From contig VUYT01000011.1 of NCBI GenBank assembly GCA_008802785.1, positions 434,001 to 498,000 on the forward strand: 64,000 bases of DNA, in the 5' to 3' direction. The notes beneath the pieces were generated by a model that searched no databases, had not been told where the DNA came from, and saw nothing but the letters and a program-made list of their open reading frames with translations. Positions 34,131 to 47,547 of this stretch are shown piece by piece; position 1 is the stretch's first letter, and each line of letters starts with the position of its first letter. Source of the stretch: Symmetrospora coprosmae (Eukaryota > Basidiomycota > Cystobasidiomycetes > Symmetrosporaceae). Both the position numbers and the translations under genes were made by a program.

Positions 34131-34545
34131 TGCGCATTTTCGGCATCAGCCTGGCGGTGGTGGAGCGTGTGGATCTGATCCATCAGATTAGATGTCGAGA
34201 TTAGATCTGATCGCGTGCGGGGTAGCCGGAGGACGGGGACTACTAGGGAGGGACGGGTGACAGGCCCTTGTTCCGCGCGCTGAGCAGGTGTGAGCTAGCC
34301 TCATGTGAGCAGATGAAATGCGACAAGAATAGCAGCGTGTACCGCACACCTGTAGAGTAACCCTGAGCCTCGGGCCGTGGCTGTGCGAGTTTTTGGGAAC
34401 CGTTGCCCTCCGGAGGTTCTCGGGTCTCAGCACATCACCATCCGCTCGCTCAGAGCAACATCATTGGACACCCAGCTCTCTGGAGCGAACTGCTTCTATG
34501 AGGGCATTGTGTACAACAACAGGTACTGCGGCGAAAGTGACATAA

Positions 34546-36092
34546 CTAGCGACTTCCCAAAGAGACGCCCGGCAGATTCGCAAAGACCGGCCTGGCTTTT
34601 TCAATGGCTTGCTTCACGGCCATTGTGTCGACTGAAAGTTGATGTCCGCGACTGTCAGTACGGAACGCTCGGCTGTCGTGTCAGGATGCCGGTCCGACTT
34701 ACCCAGCCCCTCATCTGTCGAGATGACCATGATGTAAGTTTTGGGCGTGAAGGCGTCAAAGACGGCAGTATAGCTGTGCTGCTTGATCTCCATCGTCTGG
34801 AATTCGCTCTTGAGGCGTCTGGTGTCACCCAACATCGAGACCTGTGAGTCAGCCCTTATGCATAGCCTAGGCCTTCCGCAGGAACAGTACAAGACACGCA
34901 CTTGCACCCCAGCCGGAAGAGCTTGATGGCCTGCGAGATTTTCGCAAATCTGTCCTCGGGCCAGTCTGGCTGTCCGACGAGCTCGCCGTCCTTTGGCTGT
35001 GCGTGCGGCGCCGAGCTCTGCGAGATGACCAGCATCGTGGTCCGCTCAAACAGAACGACTTCTACGGCGCTGCAGACGTGCGCAAAGCGGGTGAGGTACG
35101 TGGCGAGCGCGGTGACGTGCGGGTTGAGCGTGGCCACAATGTCCGACCACGCAGAGTAGAGCGTCTCGTCCCAGATGCTCGTCCCGAAGATCCGGACATT
35201 GTCGTGCCACCCTGCCGATGCGCACTTTGAGCGGATCTCGGATGCGAACTGCTCGAACGTCGATTGGCGCTTGTCGGCGTTGATCAGGTCCATCTTGTGG
35301 ATCTGTATGGTGGCAGCGGGTGGAGATTGTCAGTCCGGCCAAGCGGGGCAACTCAGAACCGCGTGACGAGAACTCACGAGGACATGCACCATCGGTCCAG
35401 AGGAGGTACTGCCGGTCCCGTGCCCGCTCCCATAGTTACTTGTGGAGGTGCTGCTGGTGGACGTCGCGCTCAGCGGAGTGACGGGCGTCGCTGGACTGGC
35501 GAGGCTGTCCGAAGGGCTGTCTGGCCCAGCTCCGGCGCCAGACGAGGCCGAGCCAGAAGGTCCCGAGCCGGCACGGAGGGCGCCCAGGATGTCGAGAAAG
35601 TAGACCATGTCCGTGGGTGAGGTCGAGACAATGTCAAAGATGTAGATGAGCGTGTGGACCTGCTTGAAGATGGTCTCGCGGCGCGAGTCGAGGTACTGGT
35701 CCATGAAGGCTGGCGGGGGTGAATGTGGTATGATGTGCGTCAATCTCAGAGGAAGTGCAGGTGGCAGAGTCAGGGTCAGAGTGACGAGGCACGCACACTC
35801 CTGACCGCCGCAGTCCCAGAGGTCGAGCTGGAGGTCTCCGAGGAACCGGACCTGGGACGACTCGACGTCGATGGTCGCGCCCAGTCGGCGCGTGTCACTC
35901 GCCACGACGTTGTCGAATATGATGGAGCGCATGGATGTCTTGCCCGAGCCGGAGCGGCCCATGAGGAGGACCTGTAGGGTGGGGAAGCAGTGTGTCCAGA
36001 TAAGCCCAGGGTCCGCCTCACCGCAGCGCCCCTGTGGATACGGACGGGCCTGCAACGCGGCGGAGCACGACGAAGCACACCTTCCGCTTCAT
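34546..36092 (-). CDS. GTR1: Rag-type GTPase Gtr1/RagA
   Basis: Vacuolar-membrane GTPase of the EGO complex that passes amino-acid signals to TORC1. Exons 36092-36081, 35971-35797, 35709-35378, 35302-34902, 34818-34703 and 34631-34546 close in frame (373 aa). The first exon is only 12 nt (four residues) and rebuilds the family start [20 protein letters not shown], which holds the P-loop. Then [15 protein letters not shown] (switch I), WDCGGQESFMDQY (switch II), IHKMDLI (the Gtr form of NKxD) and the C-terminal roadblock-like domain ([18 protein letters not shown]). Odd: about 60 Gly/Ser/Thr-rich residues are inserted between [11 protein letters not shown] and HVLIHKMDL. Divergent from HEM2 with 184 bp between start codons. 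Confidence 0.93.
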
Positions 36093-36276
36093 TGTGAGTG
36101 ATATGCTCTTGCAGCTTTGCTATTGTCAGTGATGGTTGCCGTGCAATTGAGGGGAGCCAGAGCCACCGAGGAGCCGGCGAAGTGAGCATGTGACACTGCA
36201 GCCAGCCTCAGCTTCGTCTCTTGCCATCTCCCAGTAAGAGCATAGCAGGGCCACACTTATATACATACACGCCATC
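36093..36276. promoter_or_regulatory. Compact bidirectional promoter, GTR1/HEM2
   Basis: Only 184 bp separate the two start codons, so both core promoters and 5' leaders must fit here. No canonical TATA at a usable distance was seen. Confidence 0.55.
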
Positions 36277-38494
<2,218 letters not shown>

Positions 38495-39305
38495 ATGTCG
38501 TCCTCTGCTGCCTCGTCCTCATCCTCATCCTCATCCACATCCACCACCACAGCCGCATCCAGGTCCAGCGCGTCCTATCAGTCATTCGCCACACTCGGCG
38601 TGCCCGCCCCGGAGGAGTCTCCAGTGCAGCAACAGCAGCAGCAGAGCAATGGTGTCCGCGATTCCAAGGGCAAAGGCAAGAGGAGGATGATTGCAGTGGT
38701 GAGCTGCTTGCAGTCCTGTATTTGCTGCGAGGCCTGTGCCAATGCGTGCCGTCCTGCAGGTCGAGCCCGCCCCGAGCCGATCGAGCTCTCTCGCTTCGAC
38801 CAGCACCAACAACGACGACAGCAGCAGCAGCGACGACAGAGCAAGCACCAGCAAGCTCGTAGCACCCTCTTCCTCCAGCCGCACCTCACCCGTCCACCCA
38901 GCTCATCAGCCACCCTCAAAGACCGCCCCGCCCGCACCGTCAACTGCCGCAGCAGCACGCCCGAATCTGAAACGGGGTCGCAGTCAGACGTCCTACTTCC
39001 TCCCCGCCTTTCTGACGCAACAACGACGGAGTTCCACGTCACCGCTTTCGCGTCGTCCGTCAGACGGAGGTGCGCGTGCATCGACGAGCAGTGACAAGAA
39101 GCAGCGGCAGGAAGGAATCAACGCTCGGTTGCCGCCCACGGCACGCCCGAGTCTGCTCAAGCGATGCGGAAGCAAGACAGCGCCCAGCACGGTCGACGTG
39201 GACCCTACTCTGCAGTGCAAGAGCGGGTACAGGCTGCTCAGTGAGCGCAGGGACGAGGATGGGTGGAGCATTAATGCCGTCACGTCGCTCAGGGATGTGC
39301 TGTGA
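38495..39305 (+). CDS. Basic Ser-rich low-complexity protein (unrecognised)
   Basis: Function unknown. Exons 38495-38698 and 38760-39305 join in phase 0 to give 249 aa. It starts with a long Ser/Thr run, then a Gln run and a basic patch (SKGKGKRRMIAV). The second exon is Ser/Pro/Arg-rich, and the last 60 residues are more protein-like: INARLPPTARPSLLKRC, DPTLQCKSGYRLLSERRDED and GWSINAVTSLRDVL. No membrane segment or signal peptide. The basic patch and disorder suggest a nuclear or regulatory protein, but this is inference. In-frame splicing and a coherent C-terminus are the main reasons to call it a gene. Confidence 0.5.
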
Positions 39306-39644
39306 GGCCGGGGCGCGTGCAGGAGGAAGTGGAGAGGGAGCAGTCGCAGTCGCAGTCGCAGGCAGTAGACGGGATATGACAGGACACGACGATACGCAGT
39401 GACGCCTGTAGCATGACATTATTTCATAGAGAGCACTGTCTCGTAGCTACGAGGATTATGGCGGATGAACGACGGCATGCGACAGCCTGGGATAGATGGG
39501 TGTGGGTCACATGTGTGTGTTGGTGCACGCCCTACCCGTCGCAGCTTGCCTTCTGCACGATAGCAAAGAGGAGCAGCCAGGCACTCTATACGTCGTCGCA
39601 TCGCAACCGCATCGCATCGAATCGCAACACAGTCGTGCAGCAGT
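39306..39644. other. Intergenic, 5' side of SPS19
   Basis: 339 bp, with a short (GCAGTC)n run at about 39340-39363. Presumed SPS19 promoter. No oleate-response element recognised with confidence. Confidence 0.45.
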
Positions 39645-40910
39645 ATGTCCAGCTCCAAGGCGGCCCCGCCCTTCCACGCCTCGGCACCCTCGACGTCCAT
39701 CTTCAAGGATGACATCTTCGCGGGCAAGGTCCTCTTCTGCACGGGCGGCGCGTCAGGCATCTGCTATGCGCAGACAAAGGCAATGATGGCGCACGGCTGC
39801 CGCGCTGCCATCTTTGGGCGTCGCGGCGAGCTGAGCAAGAAGAGCGCCGCCGAGCTCGAAGCCGCCACTGGCAGCAAGTGCCTCGGCTTGAGCGGCGACG
39901 TGCGCAACCACCAGAGCATACTCGACGCGGTGCAGGAGACGGTCAGGCAGTTTGGGAGGATCGACTTCGTCATTGCCGGTGCTGCCGGTAACTTCCTCAG
40001 CCCCGTGAGTGCGGGCACGACCTTGCTGGCCAGTGAAGCTGGCCTGATCTCGCTGACTGGCTTGCGCTTGCCCCGGTATGGTACACAGATAGAAGCAGCG
40101 TCGCCAAACGCGTTCCGGACAGTCATCGAGATTGATCTGGTGCGGTGTTGATCCCTGTCAGTCCACCCGTGTCCGCTCCGAGCTGACAGCCCGCTCCGTT
40201 CCGCATAATGTAGCTCGGCACCTTCAACACGATCAAGGCGACTTTGCCCGAGCTCAAGAAGACGCACGGCTCCGTCATTGCAGTCTCGGCCGTCCTGCAG
40301 CAGGGCGCGACGGTCCTCCAAGCGCACGCCGCGAGCGCCAAAGCCGGTGTCGACACGCTCATCCGGCACGTCGCGCTCGAGTACGGGCCATTCGGCGTGC
40401 GAGCCAACACGATTGCGCGTGAGTCTACTCCCGACCTCTCTACCAGAATACTGCCAGATTACAATCTGATATGGACAACGTGCATGCAGCGGGGCCGATC
40501 GCCGATACCGAGGGCATCGACCGCCTCGTCCCGCCCGAGCAGAAGGGCAAGACCGTCAACAAGCTTCCCGCGCAGCGCATGGGCACAAAGGACGATATCG
40601 CAAACAGCACAGTGTACCTCTTTTCCCCGGCAGGAGCTTACGTGGGTGGTGCACCCTTTGCCTGACGTGCACTACTCCGGCTGATTCGCGAGCCTCCGGT
40701 ATCGCAACAGGTCACTGGCACGCAGCTTGTCGTTGACGGAGGAGACGTGCGTGTACCCGATGATATTCATCTTTTCTTGAATGCAATCAAGCTGATGCTC
40801 GGAACATATGGCAGTCTCTTATCAAGCTGCAGAACATGATCGTCGACTACCCCAACGTCCTTCTGGACGGGACCACCTTCGCTCGGCCCGCCAAGAGCAG
40901 CAAGCTCTGA
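39645..40910 (+). CDS. SPS19: Peroxisomal 2,4-dienoyl-CoA reductase
   Basis: NADPH-dependent SDR enzyme needed to beta-oxidise fatty acids with even-numbered double bonds. Exons 39645-40004, 40089-40139, 40214-40418, 40490-40641, 40711-40746 and 40815-40910 close in frame to 299 aa. Cofactor site TGGASGICYAQ and GRRGE; IAGAAGNFLSP replaces the usual NNAAG/NAAAGNF motif; HAASAKAGVD holds the catalytic Lys; NTIAPGPIADTEG and VTGTQLVVDGG are typical of the DECR branch. The last three residues are SKL, a perfect PTS1 peroxisomal signal. The Gly-rich loop and catalytic Lys are intact. It is convergent with the gene at 41170. Confidence 0.95.
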
Positions 40911-41169
40911 ATCCCGCGGAACAGAGGCTTGGTGGGAGGTAGTACCCGTAAGAGTGCACCTGTCAAGATGTACAGGTGTATCGCTATTGCAGGTAATCTG
41001 GGTGATCTAACGGGTAGGGAAGAGGACGTTCTCCTGCGTGCGGGCGTGGCACCTCGAGTTGGCGCATGCGGATCTACACTGTCACGTATGCTTGTAATCG
41101 TCTTTGTGTCGCTTCTGGTCTGCCTGATCTCTAGTGCGCCCGACCCGCTTTCTCGGCTGCACCGACCGC

Positions 41170-41862
41170 CTAGAAAGTTGCGCGCTTCTTGTATGCGTAC
41201 TCCTCAAGATCCAGAGCTTCAGACCAAGGCTTGTCGATCTGGCCTAGGTGACCATGTGGCGGATTGACAGGAGGAGTAGGAGATTGGCGTTGGACGCTGT
41301 TCGCCTGTCGCAGGATGTCTTTGAGGGAGAAAGACTTGTTCTCACGCCCGCTCGGGTAGCTACTGTCCCCGGGCACGGATGGCGAATCGCATCGTGACCC
41401 TCTAGCAGCTGACGAGGTATTCCTCGATCGTTCTCGAGCTGAGCCGGAAGGGGCGCCTGCATATAGATCGTATTTGGCAGCCTGCGAGTCGACATAGATA
41501 GGAGCCGTGAAGGAGCGCCCAGATCGCTGAAGTGCAGCTCGGCGCTCGAGTTCTCGCTGCTGGGTTATCGCACTCAGCTGAGGCGCCCGCACATCTTCGA
41601 GCTTGGGTACGGGTTTAAGCTCGAAGTCGATCGGCGAAGTTCTCGCTGTGTACCCGGAGGCGGACCCGTTCTTCCTTCCCCTTGGCTTGTAGATCACCGG
41701 AGCCCCTTTAATCATCTCGACAAGCGGCGGGGGTGGTCTGGGCTTGGATGCAGCTGGCTGAGGACGTGGTGGGCTAGCCGGGGCTGACGGTCGCTTGCGA
41801 AGGAGAGAGACGATTGCAGGCCGTTGGGGCGGTCCCCGCCCGGGTCTGGATGGGCTCGCCAT
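41170..41862 (-). CDS. Pro/Arg-rich protein (unrecognised)
   Basis: Function unknown. Open frame of 230 aa from the ATG at 41862 (MASPSRPGRGPPQRPAIVSL); the frame is open upstream to about 42270 and could start earlier or be reached by splicing. Blocks: LLRKRPSAPASPPRP, KGAPVIYKPRGRKNG, FELKPVPKLEDVRAPQLSA, ENKSFSLKDILRQANS, and a C-terminus EALDLEEYAYKKRATF. Highly basic, disordered, no membrane segment. It lies just downstream of G1 on the same strand, and I cannot exclude that it is a missed 3' part of G1, though G1 has its own in-frame stop. The acidic-aromatic tail is the most structured part. Confidence 0.4.
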   Translation of the reverse strand: MASPSRPGRGPPQRPAIVSLLRKRPSAPASPPRPQPAASKPRPPPPLVEMIKGAPVIYKPRGRKNGSASGYTARTSPIDFELKPVPKLEDVRAPQLSAITQQRELERRAALQRSGRSFTAPIYVDSQAAKYDLYAGAPSGSARERSRNTSSAARGSRCDSPSVPGDSSYPSGRENKSFSLKDILRQANSVQRQSPTPPVNPPHGHLGQIDKPWSEALDLEEYAYKKRATF

Positions 41863-42462
41863 GTCGCTCCTGGCTGGAGGTTGAGTTGGAAGTCTTATCG
41901 CCGAGCGCTGGCGTGCTGGGGGCTCTCGTTGATGCGAAAGTTCAGCAGCGGTGTCGAAAGTTATACGTGAGTCGCCCGCTAAGCTGGTATGCGGTGATTC
42001 CTGATATTGGAAGTGAGGTGCGGAAGCAACAGAGAGCTTGTCCCGAACCGCCGCTTTTATACTTTTATACTGTAGATTGCCCATATTGAGGCAGTGCAAG
42101 GGGGCAGAGCGCATCATGGCAATTCTGCCCGGGTCAAAGGTGGAATCCTGGCCGGACTGGTCGAGGTTGCCTGAAGTCTGCAGGACGGGAGTCAGCTGCT
42201 TCGTGTCTTGCAGAGGATCTGCACGTGTGCCGAGTGTAGAAGGTGAGAGGAATCTAGCGGTCTGAAACACGGGCTGACAGCAGAGGCCTCGCCATGCGTT
42301 GAACCGGTGTACGACGTGTCAAACAAGTACTGGCAGACGCTGCAAAGATTCGAGACGCGCCAAACGCAAATCAGTCACATTCAAGTCCGATCCAAGCAGG
42401 ACGGCCACGAAACGGGGTCCCAATCCTAGGTTTGGGGGAAGTACGGACATGGGAATCGTACA
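41863..42462. other. Between G1 3' end and the 41170 gene
   Basis: 600 bp. The minus-strand frame of the 41170 gene stays open to about 42270. No start or splice choice is compelling. Confidence 0.35.
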
Positions 42463-44576
42463 TCAACGAGCTCTATCAGGGTCTCGCATTGGCTTCTTTC
42501 CTTTCCGAGTTGCGGGTGGCGGCTGCTGTGGTCCCTGCGGCGATCTTGAGCTGCGTGTGCGGGCAGCGGCCTGGTTTGTCGTTGGCACAGCAGGAGCAGC
42601 CACAGCGGGTGCTGCTGGAACGATACCCGGAGCTTCTTGCCAGATTGCATTGGACTCGGGCTCTCGCGCGTGTGTCATGCCGGTCCCCCATCTGAAAGAG
42701 CGCTCTTGCGTTGACACCATAGACGACCGATTTGTGCCATATCGCACGGCCATGACTCGCGCCCGCTGACCAAATAAAGTCGCTTCAACGAGAATGTCGT
42801 ATTGCGTACCCGGCGGAAGCTCTCCTGCTTGATACCGTTTCAGGACTGAAGCATCGAGCTCTGACCAAAGCTGTACGGACCACTCGAGCTTGACGCCTCG
42901 TACACTGTCGCTCTTGGTCAGAGACATGACCGTAAAGACGGAACGGCTCAATGAATTTTTGACGAAGCGAAGCTCGACCTGCGGGCTCAAGACGTCAGCA
43001 GGCATATAAGGGCAAGCACATATTGCCTGTGATTTACTGGATGCCAGCTAGCGAATTGCGTCCGACTATCTCGGTGTGGTGTGCTCGGTTGACCATTATC
43101 GTTGAATCCTAACCAGGGACGTTGATGCGACTCGAGGGATGGCGGCTGAGGGTACTTGTAAAACAAGGACGTTCTGCACTCCGCCGAAGATTGTCTCCGA
43201 ACGACGCTGAGAGGAGATGACCTGTCCTGCCGCGGAACCGTCCCTTGCTGCGAGGGTCCTGCATTGTGAGCAGCTGTCGATAATCCTTGAGAAGCCGCGC
43301 CGGCCACATTACGGTTCGGGGGAGGGACGCTTTTGCCAGCATTGTGCTTGGACCCTCCAGCCCTGGCTGGGTCGATGAAACGCGAGGGAACTTGATTCCA
43401 TGCAGAAGACTGGCCGCCGATTTGCTTTCGTGGCGCAGTCTGGCTGTCATCCTTCCATCGAAGCCAATCGGCCTGGCAATGGTTGTCCACACGGATCTGG
43501 TATGCCACGGCAGAGCCGGTAGTCTGACGAGAGCCGGACTGCTTCAGGAGGTGCTTTTCCAGAATCGCGTACACGTCGACATTTGGCTCCGCACGCGCGA
43601 ACGTCCAATTCAGCTTTACTCCATGAAGAGTGGTCGTTCGCGTGAGGGACATCTCCACTATCTGCCTCTGGTTGGCATCCTTCGCGAATCGGACATCCAC
43701 CTAGCCGGAAGGGAGTCAAATTCAGAGAATGTCCCCTTCAAGCTCTGCAAGGCCGCTTGCTTACATTGTGCCATCTTGTTGTGCGATTGTATGCGCGTGT
43801 GCCACCCGCCACAGGGTCACATGGTGGCTCGCCAGCTCTTGTGGGCGGCAGTTGAGGATATCTAGTAAAGGCCGGAGATTCTTTGAGAGGGGTACGTTGC
43901 TTAGCAAGGACTAGTGATGCCTCGGATACCGCTCTTCGCAATTGTCCAGAGCTCGAGCCGTGGTACTCGTGGGAGGTCGACGAGTGTGAGGATCCCTGTG
44001 AGCTTGAACGGTGGGATGGGGGACGTGATACTGGGACCGGTCGTGATACTGTCCCCGAGGGAGGCTTGTTGATCCAAGACCAGGAGATTCCCGGGCCCGG
44101 TGGTCGTATTTGTAGCCACCTCACATACTTAGTGGGATAGCGACCCTTTGGCGTAAGTTCCGCGATAAGTGCGCCGACTGGCTCTATGTGCAAGGACCCA
44201 TTCTGGTATACTGGGATCTTCAAGATCGCCGTCCATACGCTGGGACCGAACTTGTCCCAATCTTTCATTTTATTCTTGAGGACCAGACCGAGTTCGTCCA
44301 TATGTCTCGATATGTGGTGGAAGGCGTCCGGTCCGCCGATTTGTTCGACAAGTAGTGGCCGGAAGTCATATTCGGGGTCGCGTTTACATTGGAACTGATG
44401 CGGAAGAGTGGTATATGATCAATGAGTTCGCTGACTAGCTGCTGCATAGGCGGACCTACGACAGCGTTGTAAAGGGGCCGTTGCCCGCCTCGAACGACGT
44501 CATCGGTAGGCAGCCGCTCCGGGGGACCTGGGCGACGATCAGATGTTGGAGGAGTGGTCTTTCGCTTTTGAGCCAT
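42463..44576 (-). CDS. Modular family protein G1 (unrecognised; repeated RG-x-x-L-x-W modules)
   Basis: Function unknown; first of three related genes. Exons 44576-44460, 44394-43765, 43700-43038 and 42978-42463 all join in phase 0 (641 aa). The 39-residue first exon is basic (MAQKRKTTPPTSDRR), like a nuclear signal. Exon 2 carries an N-terminal module (RDPEYDFRPLLVEQIGG) ending in a Ser-rich linker. Exons 3 and 4 each open with a related module: VDVRFAKDANQRQIVEMSL with LHGVKLNWTFA, and VELRFVKNSLSRSVFTVMSL with VRGVKLEWSVQ, each followed by a basic/Pro linker. The pattern looks like a beta-strand repeat. No signal peptide, membrane helix or catalytic motif. Related to G2 (47548) and G3 (50337). 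Confidence 0.7.
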
Positions 44577-45021
44577 TACAGATGGACTACGATGGGAGCC
44601 ACTCTTGAGGTCCGCTGGAGTTGGGGCAAGACGTGGTGGTGGTGCAAGTGGGATGGTAAGCTTGGTGCCGATGGTAGCAGAGTCAAGAGGAGAATGCCCC
44701 GGAGGACATGGCGAGCGGTGCTCGGACGCGGAGGTCTGAGTGGGAAAGCTTCGACTGTGAAAGGCGATCTTCGAGTGTCTTATTCAATGGTCCCCGTGCG
44801 CTGGCAGACACGGAGCAGCCGCTGGCAGTCTTGCAGGTGTTCAGACTTTCCGCGTGACTCGTGTGAGTACGTCAGTTGCTCGGCGCCAGATATCTGACCG
44901 GTGCTCTGAGCGAGTCAAAGGGGATCTGTGGTATCCGGAGCTTGCCGTGTATGCTCCTGGATCAGCCCGCATCATCTACAAACTCCTCATCAGCGCTGCA
45001 GCATGCAGCTAGGTCATCATC
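44577..45021. other. Intergenic, 5' side of G1
   Basis: 445 bp upstream of G1 and downstream of the DUF4112 gene. No specific element seen. Confidence 0.5.
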
Positions 45022-46106
45022 CTAGTACGCCTTCTTCCTGCTGTTCTTCGCGCTCGCGCTGGCCGCCCCTGCCGCTTGCTGCGTCTTGCCTGCAACGCGT
45101 GCCAGGCATGCGATGATCCACCTCCAGAGCATCTGTGCCGACTCGCCCGACCATCCTCCGACCTGCTCGATCTCCACGCGCTTTGCGCCTCCGAGCTTCC
45201 ATCCGCGCGTATCGGAGCCGACGCCGGAGGGGCTGCCAAAGATGTTGCTGAAGAAGGACGAGCTCGTGTGCGAGGTGCCCGACGAGCTGTAGAAGGAATC
45301 GGCAGAAGGCGCGGCGTCTTTGGGCCAGAAAGCGCCGGAGGGCGGGATCCGGACGGCATAGTGCGTGGCGGGCGCTGTGAGGCCGGAGGCGGACGCCTGC
45401 GGTGCTGGCGGGGTGTTGCTCAAGAGATGGTCCTCGAGGATGGCCAGATTGCGCAGATTGCTCTTGAATGCCAGATCGACGAGATCGCCCACGATGGGGA
45501 TGATTCCGCTGCACACGAGCGAGCATGGTTCAGCTTGCATGCTCTCACTAGCGGGTGTGGCAGGCAGACGCACACGACCACGTCAATGATGACATTCACG
45601 AGCATCTTCCAGAGCGAGGAGGCAGGCAGCCCGAACTGCATGCATAGCAGGACCACGTAGAGACCCAGGACAAACCCGACGAGGTCGCCTGGGAGCGTGG
45701 CAATACATTGTCAGCTATATAGCCCGCCTAGGTCCGGTAGATCGTTGCGAAGGCGCCCACCTGCGATAGGGATGAGAGTGCCGATAACGGCGTCAATACC
45801 AAAGCTGAATGGCAGCTTCTCGGACAGTCCTGGGATCCGGATCATGTCGGACGCCGCGTCGAGCCAGAAGCAGATGGTCCGGATGTGGTAGTACAGGCGC
45901 TGCGCTTCGGCGTCGCTCTTAGCTGGAGAGGACAATTGGCCTGTTAGCTATTGCTCTCTGTGCTCGTGCAGTGCAGCAGACGCACGCTTTCTGGGCAATG
46001 CAAAGGGCTGGGCGACGCTCTCCTTGATTGTCCGCGTTGCGCTCTTGAGGTCCGGGATGCCGCGCCCTCCTGCAGAAGCGGATGCATTGCCTGTGCGTCG
46101 GGACAT
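45022..46106 (-). CDS. DUF4112 membrane protein
   Basis: Small integral membrane protein of the DUF4112 family; molecular function unknown. Exons 46106-45986, 45922-45761, 45688-45574 and 45508-45022 close in frame (294 aa). Family blocks: FSFGIDAVIGTLIPIAGGDL, VGFVLGLYVVLLCMQFGLPA, MLVNVIIDVVVGIIPIVGDL and FKSNLRNLAILEDHL, with the expected paired hydrophobic segments. The basic N-terminus (GIPDLKSATRTIKESVAQPF) precedes the domain. The C-terminal 120 residues are Ser/Gly-rich with a Trp-rich helix (MLWRWIIACLARVAG). It shares a 385-bp intergenic region with the divergent HAD gene. Confidence 0.85.
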
Positions 46107-46491
46107 GTCGTATATGGTGCTGCTATACTGTTTTGTGGTGAGAGAGCGAGAGCAGGAGATGCTCTGGCGGAAGTAGTGACGCCGTTCATCCTGCTGCAGT
46201 CGCGCGCCCTGATCGAGTCGGTGTCACTCCTGCCCGAGAAGCTGCGAGAGCTGCAGCCAGCGCCCCGCGAAGACCGTCATAGTCGAGATTGCCCATGTAC
46301 TGAACAGCTATGCCTGCTCGCACTCGCCTGCCCATTTACCTTCTGGCGTTCTCGTCGCATCAACATACTGCCGCTGTCTTGCCACCCCCTATCCTATCCT
46401 TGAGCTCGAGTGACGTGCCTGTCGCCAGGCAGGCGAGCCGCGCTCTCTCCTTCTCTGCCAGACGCCCGCACACCGCCAGCATCCCCTCACC
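46107..46491. promoter_or_regulatory. Bidirectional promoter region, DUF4112/HAD
   Basis: 385 bp between divergent start codons. No clear TATA box. The HAD side has a C-rich leader before its ATG (context CACCATGG). Confidence 0.45.
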
Positions 46492-47494
46492 ATGGTCAAG
46501 AAGATTGCAGCATTCGACATCTTTGGCACCTGCTTCGGTGCGCGCGTGGCTGGCCCGGCCCGGCGCGCATTGGCGTCCCGGCGCTAATGAATCTCCACGA
46601 TGGCTCGCTTGCTTGCAGGCTTCAGCAATGTCATCGAGGTCATCGAGAAAGAATTTGGTGCCGAGATCAAGGAAGCTGGAACTACTCCTGCGCACGTAAT
46701 GATGAGCTGGTGGGTCTTTCCATCCAGGAGCTTGGGTGGAGAGGCGATTGCGAACTCACCCATCGCATCCGTGTGAATGGCCCCGCAGGTTCTACGCGAC
46801 TCAGCGCGACTTCACCTACCTCAGCATCAGCGGCAGCTACACGGCCATGCCCAAAGTGTTTGCCGCGACCCTGCCACGCGCCCTTGCCATCGCCCTCGAT
46901 CCGGCACCAGACTATCCCTCCGTCTCGCGCGTCCGCTCCTTCCCCAAAGACAAGATGGACCGCGTCCTCGCCGAGCTCAAGCAGCTCAAGGGACGCCCGG
47001 GACTCGTCGATGCCTTTTCGACGCTCTGGGACGCAGGCTTCGAGATCTACGCAGTCTCCAACGGCGCAAAGGAGGGGACAAAGGCGCTACTCGCCACGCT
47101 CGACGACAGCAACAGCAACAGGAAGGACGTGTTCGTCAACGGCGAGTTCGACAAGTACATTGTCAGCTGCGACGAGGTGCAAAAGGCAAAGCCGAGTCCG
47201 GAGATTGTGAGCTTTTGCGAGTCTGCACTCGCGACCTGGGCTTGCCAGCTGACCCGCCTGTGCACACAGTACGCACGCACGCTAGAACGAGCGGGAGCAG
47301 ATCCAAGGCAAGGGGACGAGTGCTGGTTCATCGCAGCGCACTCTTGGGACCTGCTTCCCGCCCGCAATGCCGGCTTCAAGACCGCCTACGTCGACTTTGA
47401 GGAGATCTACCCATGCGAGGAGATCTACGGAAAGCCAGACGTGTTCGAGGACGGACTGGCCAAAGCAGCAAAGAAGATTGTGGGCGAGATCTAA
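46492..47494 (+). CDS. HAD-superfamily hydrolase, (S)-2-haloacid dehalogenase-like
   Basis: Probably a type II haloacid-dehalogenase-like hydrolase; the substrate is unknown. Exons 46492-46537, 46619-46709, 46789-47206 and 47270-47494 close in frame (259 aa). Motif I KIAAFDIFGTCF has the nucleophilic Asp; motif II is IYAVSNGAKEG; motif III Lys is in QKAKPSPEI; motif IV is CWFIAAHSWDLLPARNAGF, followed by TAYVDFEE. The usual VDWR stretch after motif I is replaced by GFSNVIEVI at the first splice junction, so the cap-proximal loop differs from bacterial dehalogenases. Length is normal for the family; cytosolic. Convergent with G2, only 53 bp apart. Confidence 0.88.
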
Positions 47495-47547
47495 TGCGAT
47501 GTATTTGCAGTGCATTGTGCAACACGTCTACAAAGGCCTGCATGGTA

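Noticed and set aside
36257-36263. TATA-like TTATATA just before HEM2
   Set aside because: Only about 14 bp upstream of the ATG, too close to act as the core TATA box for this start.
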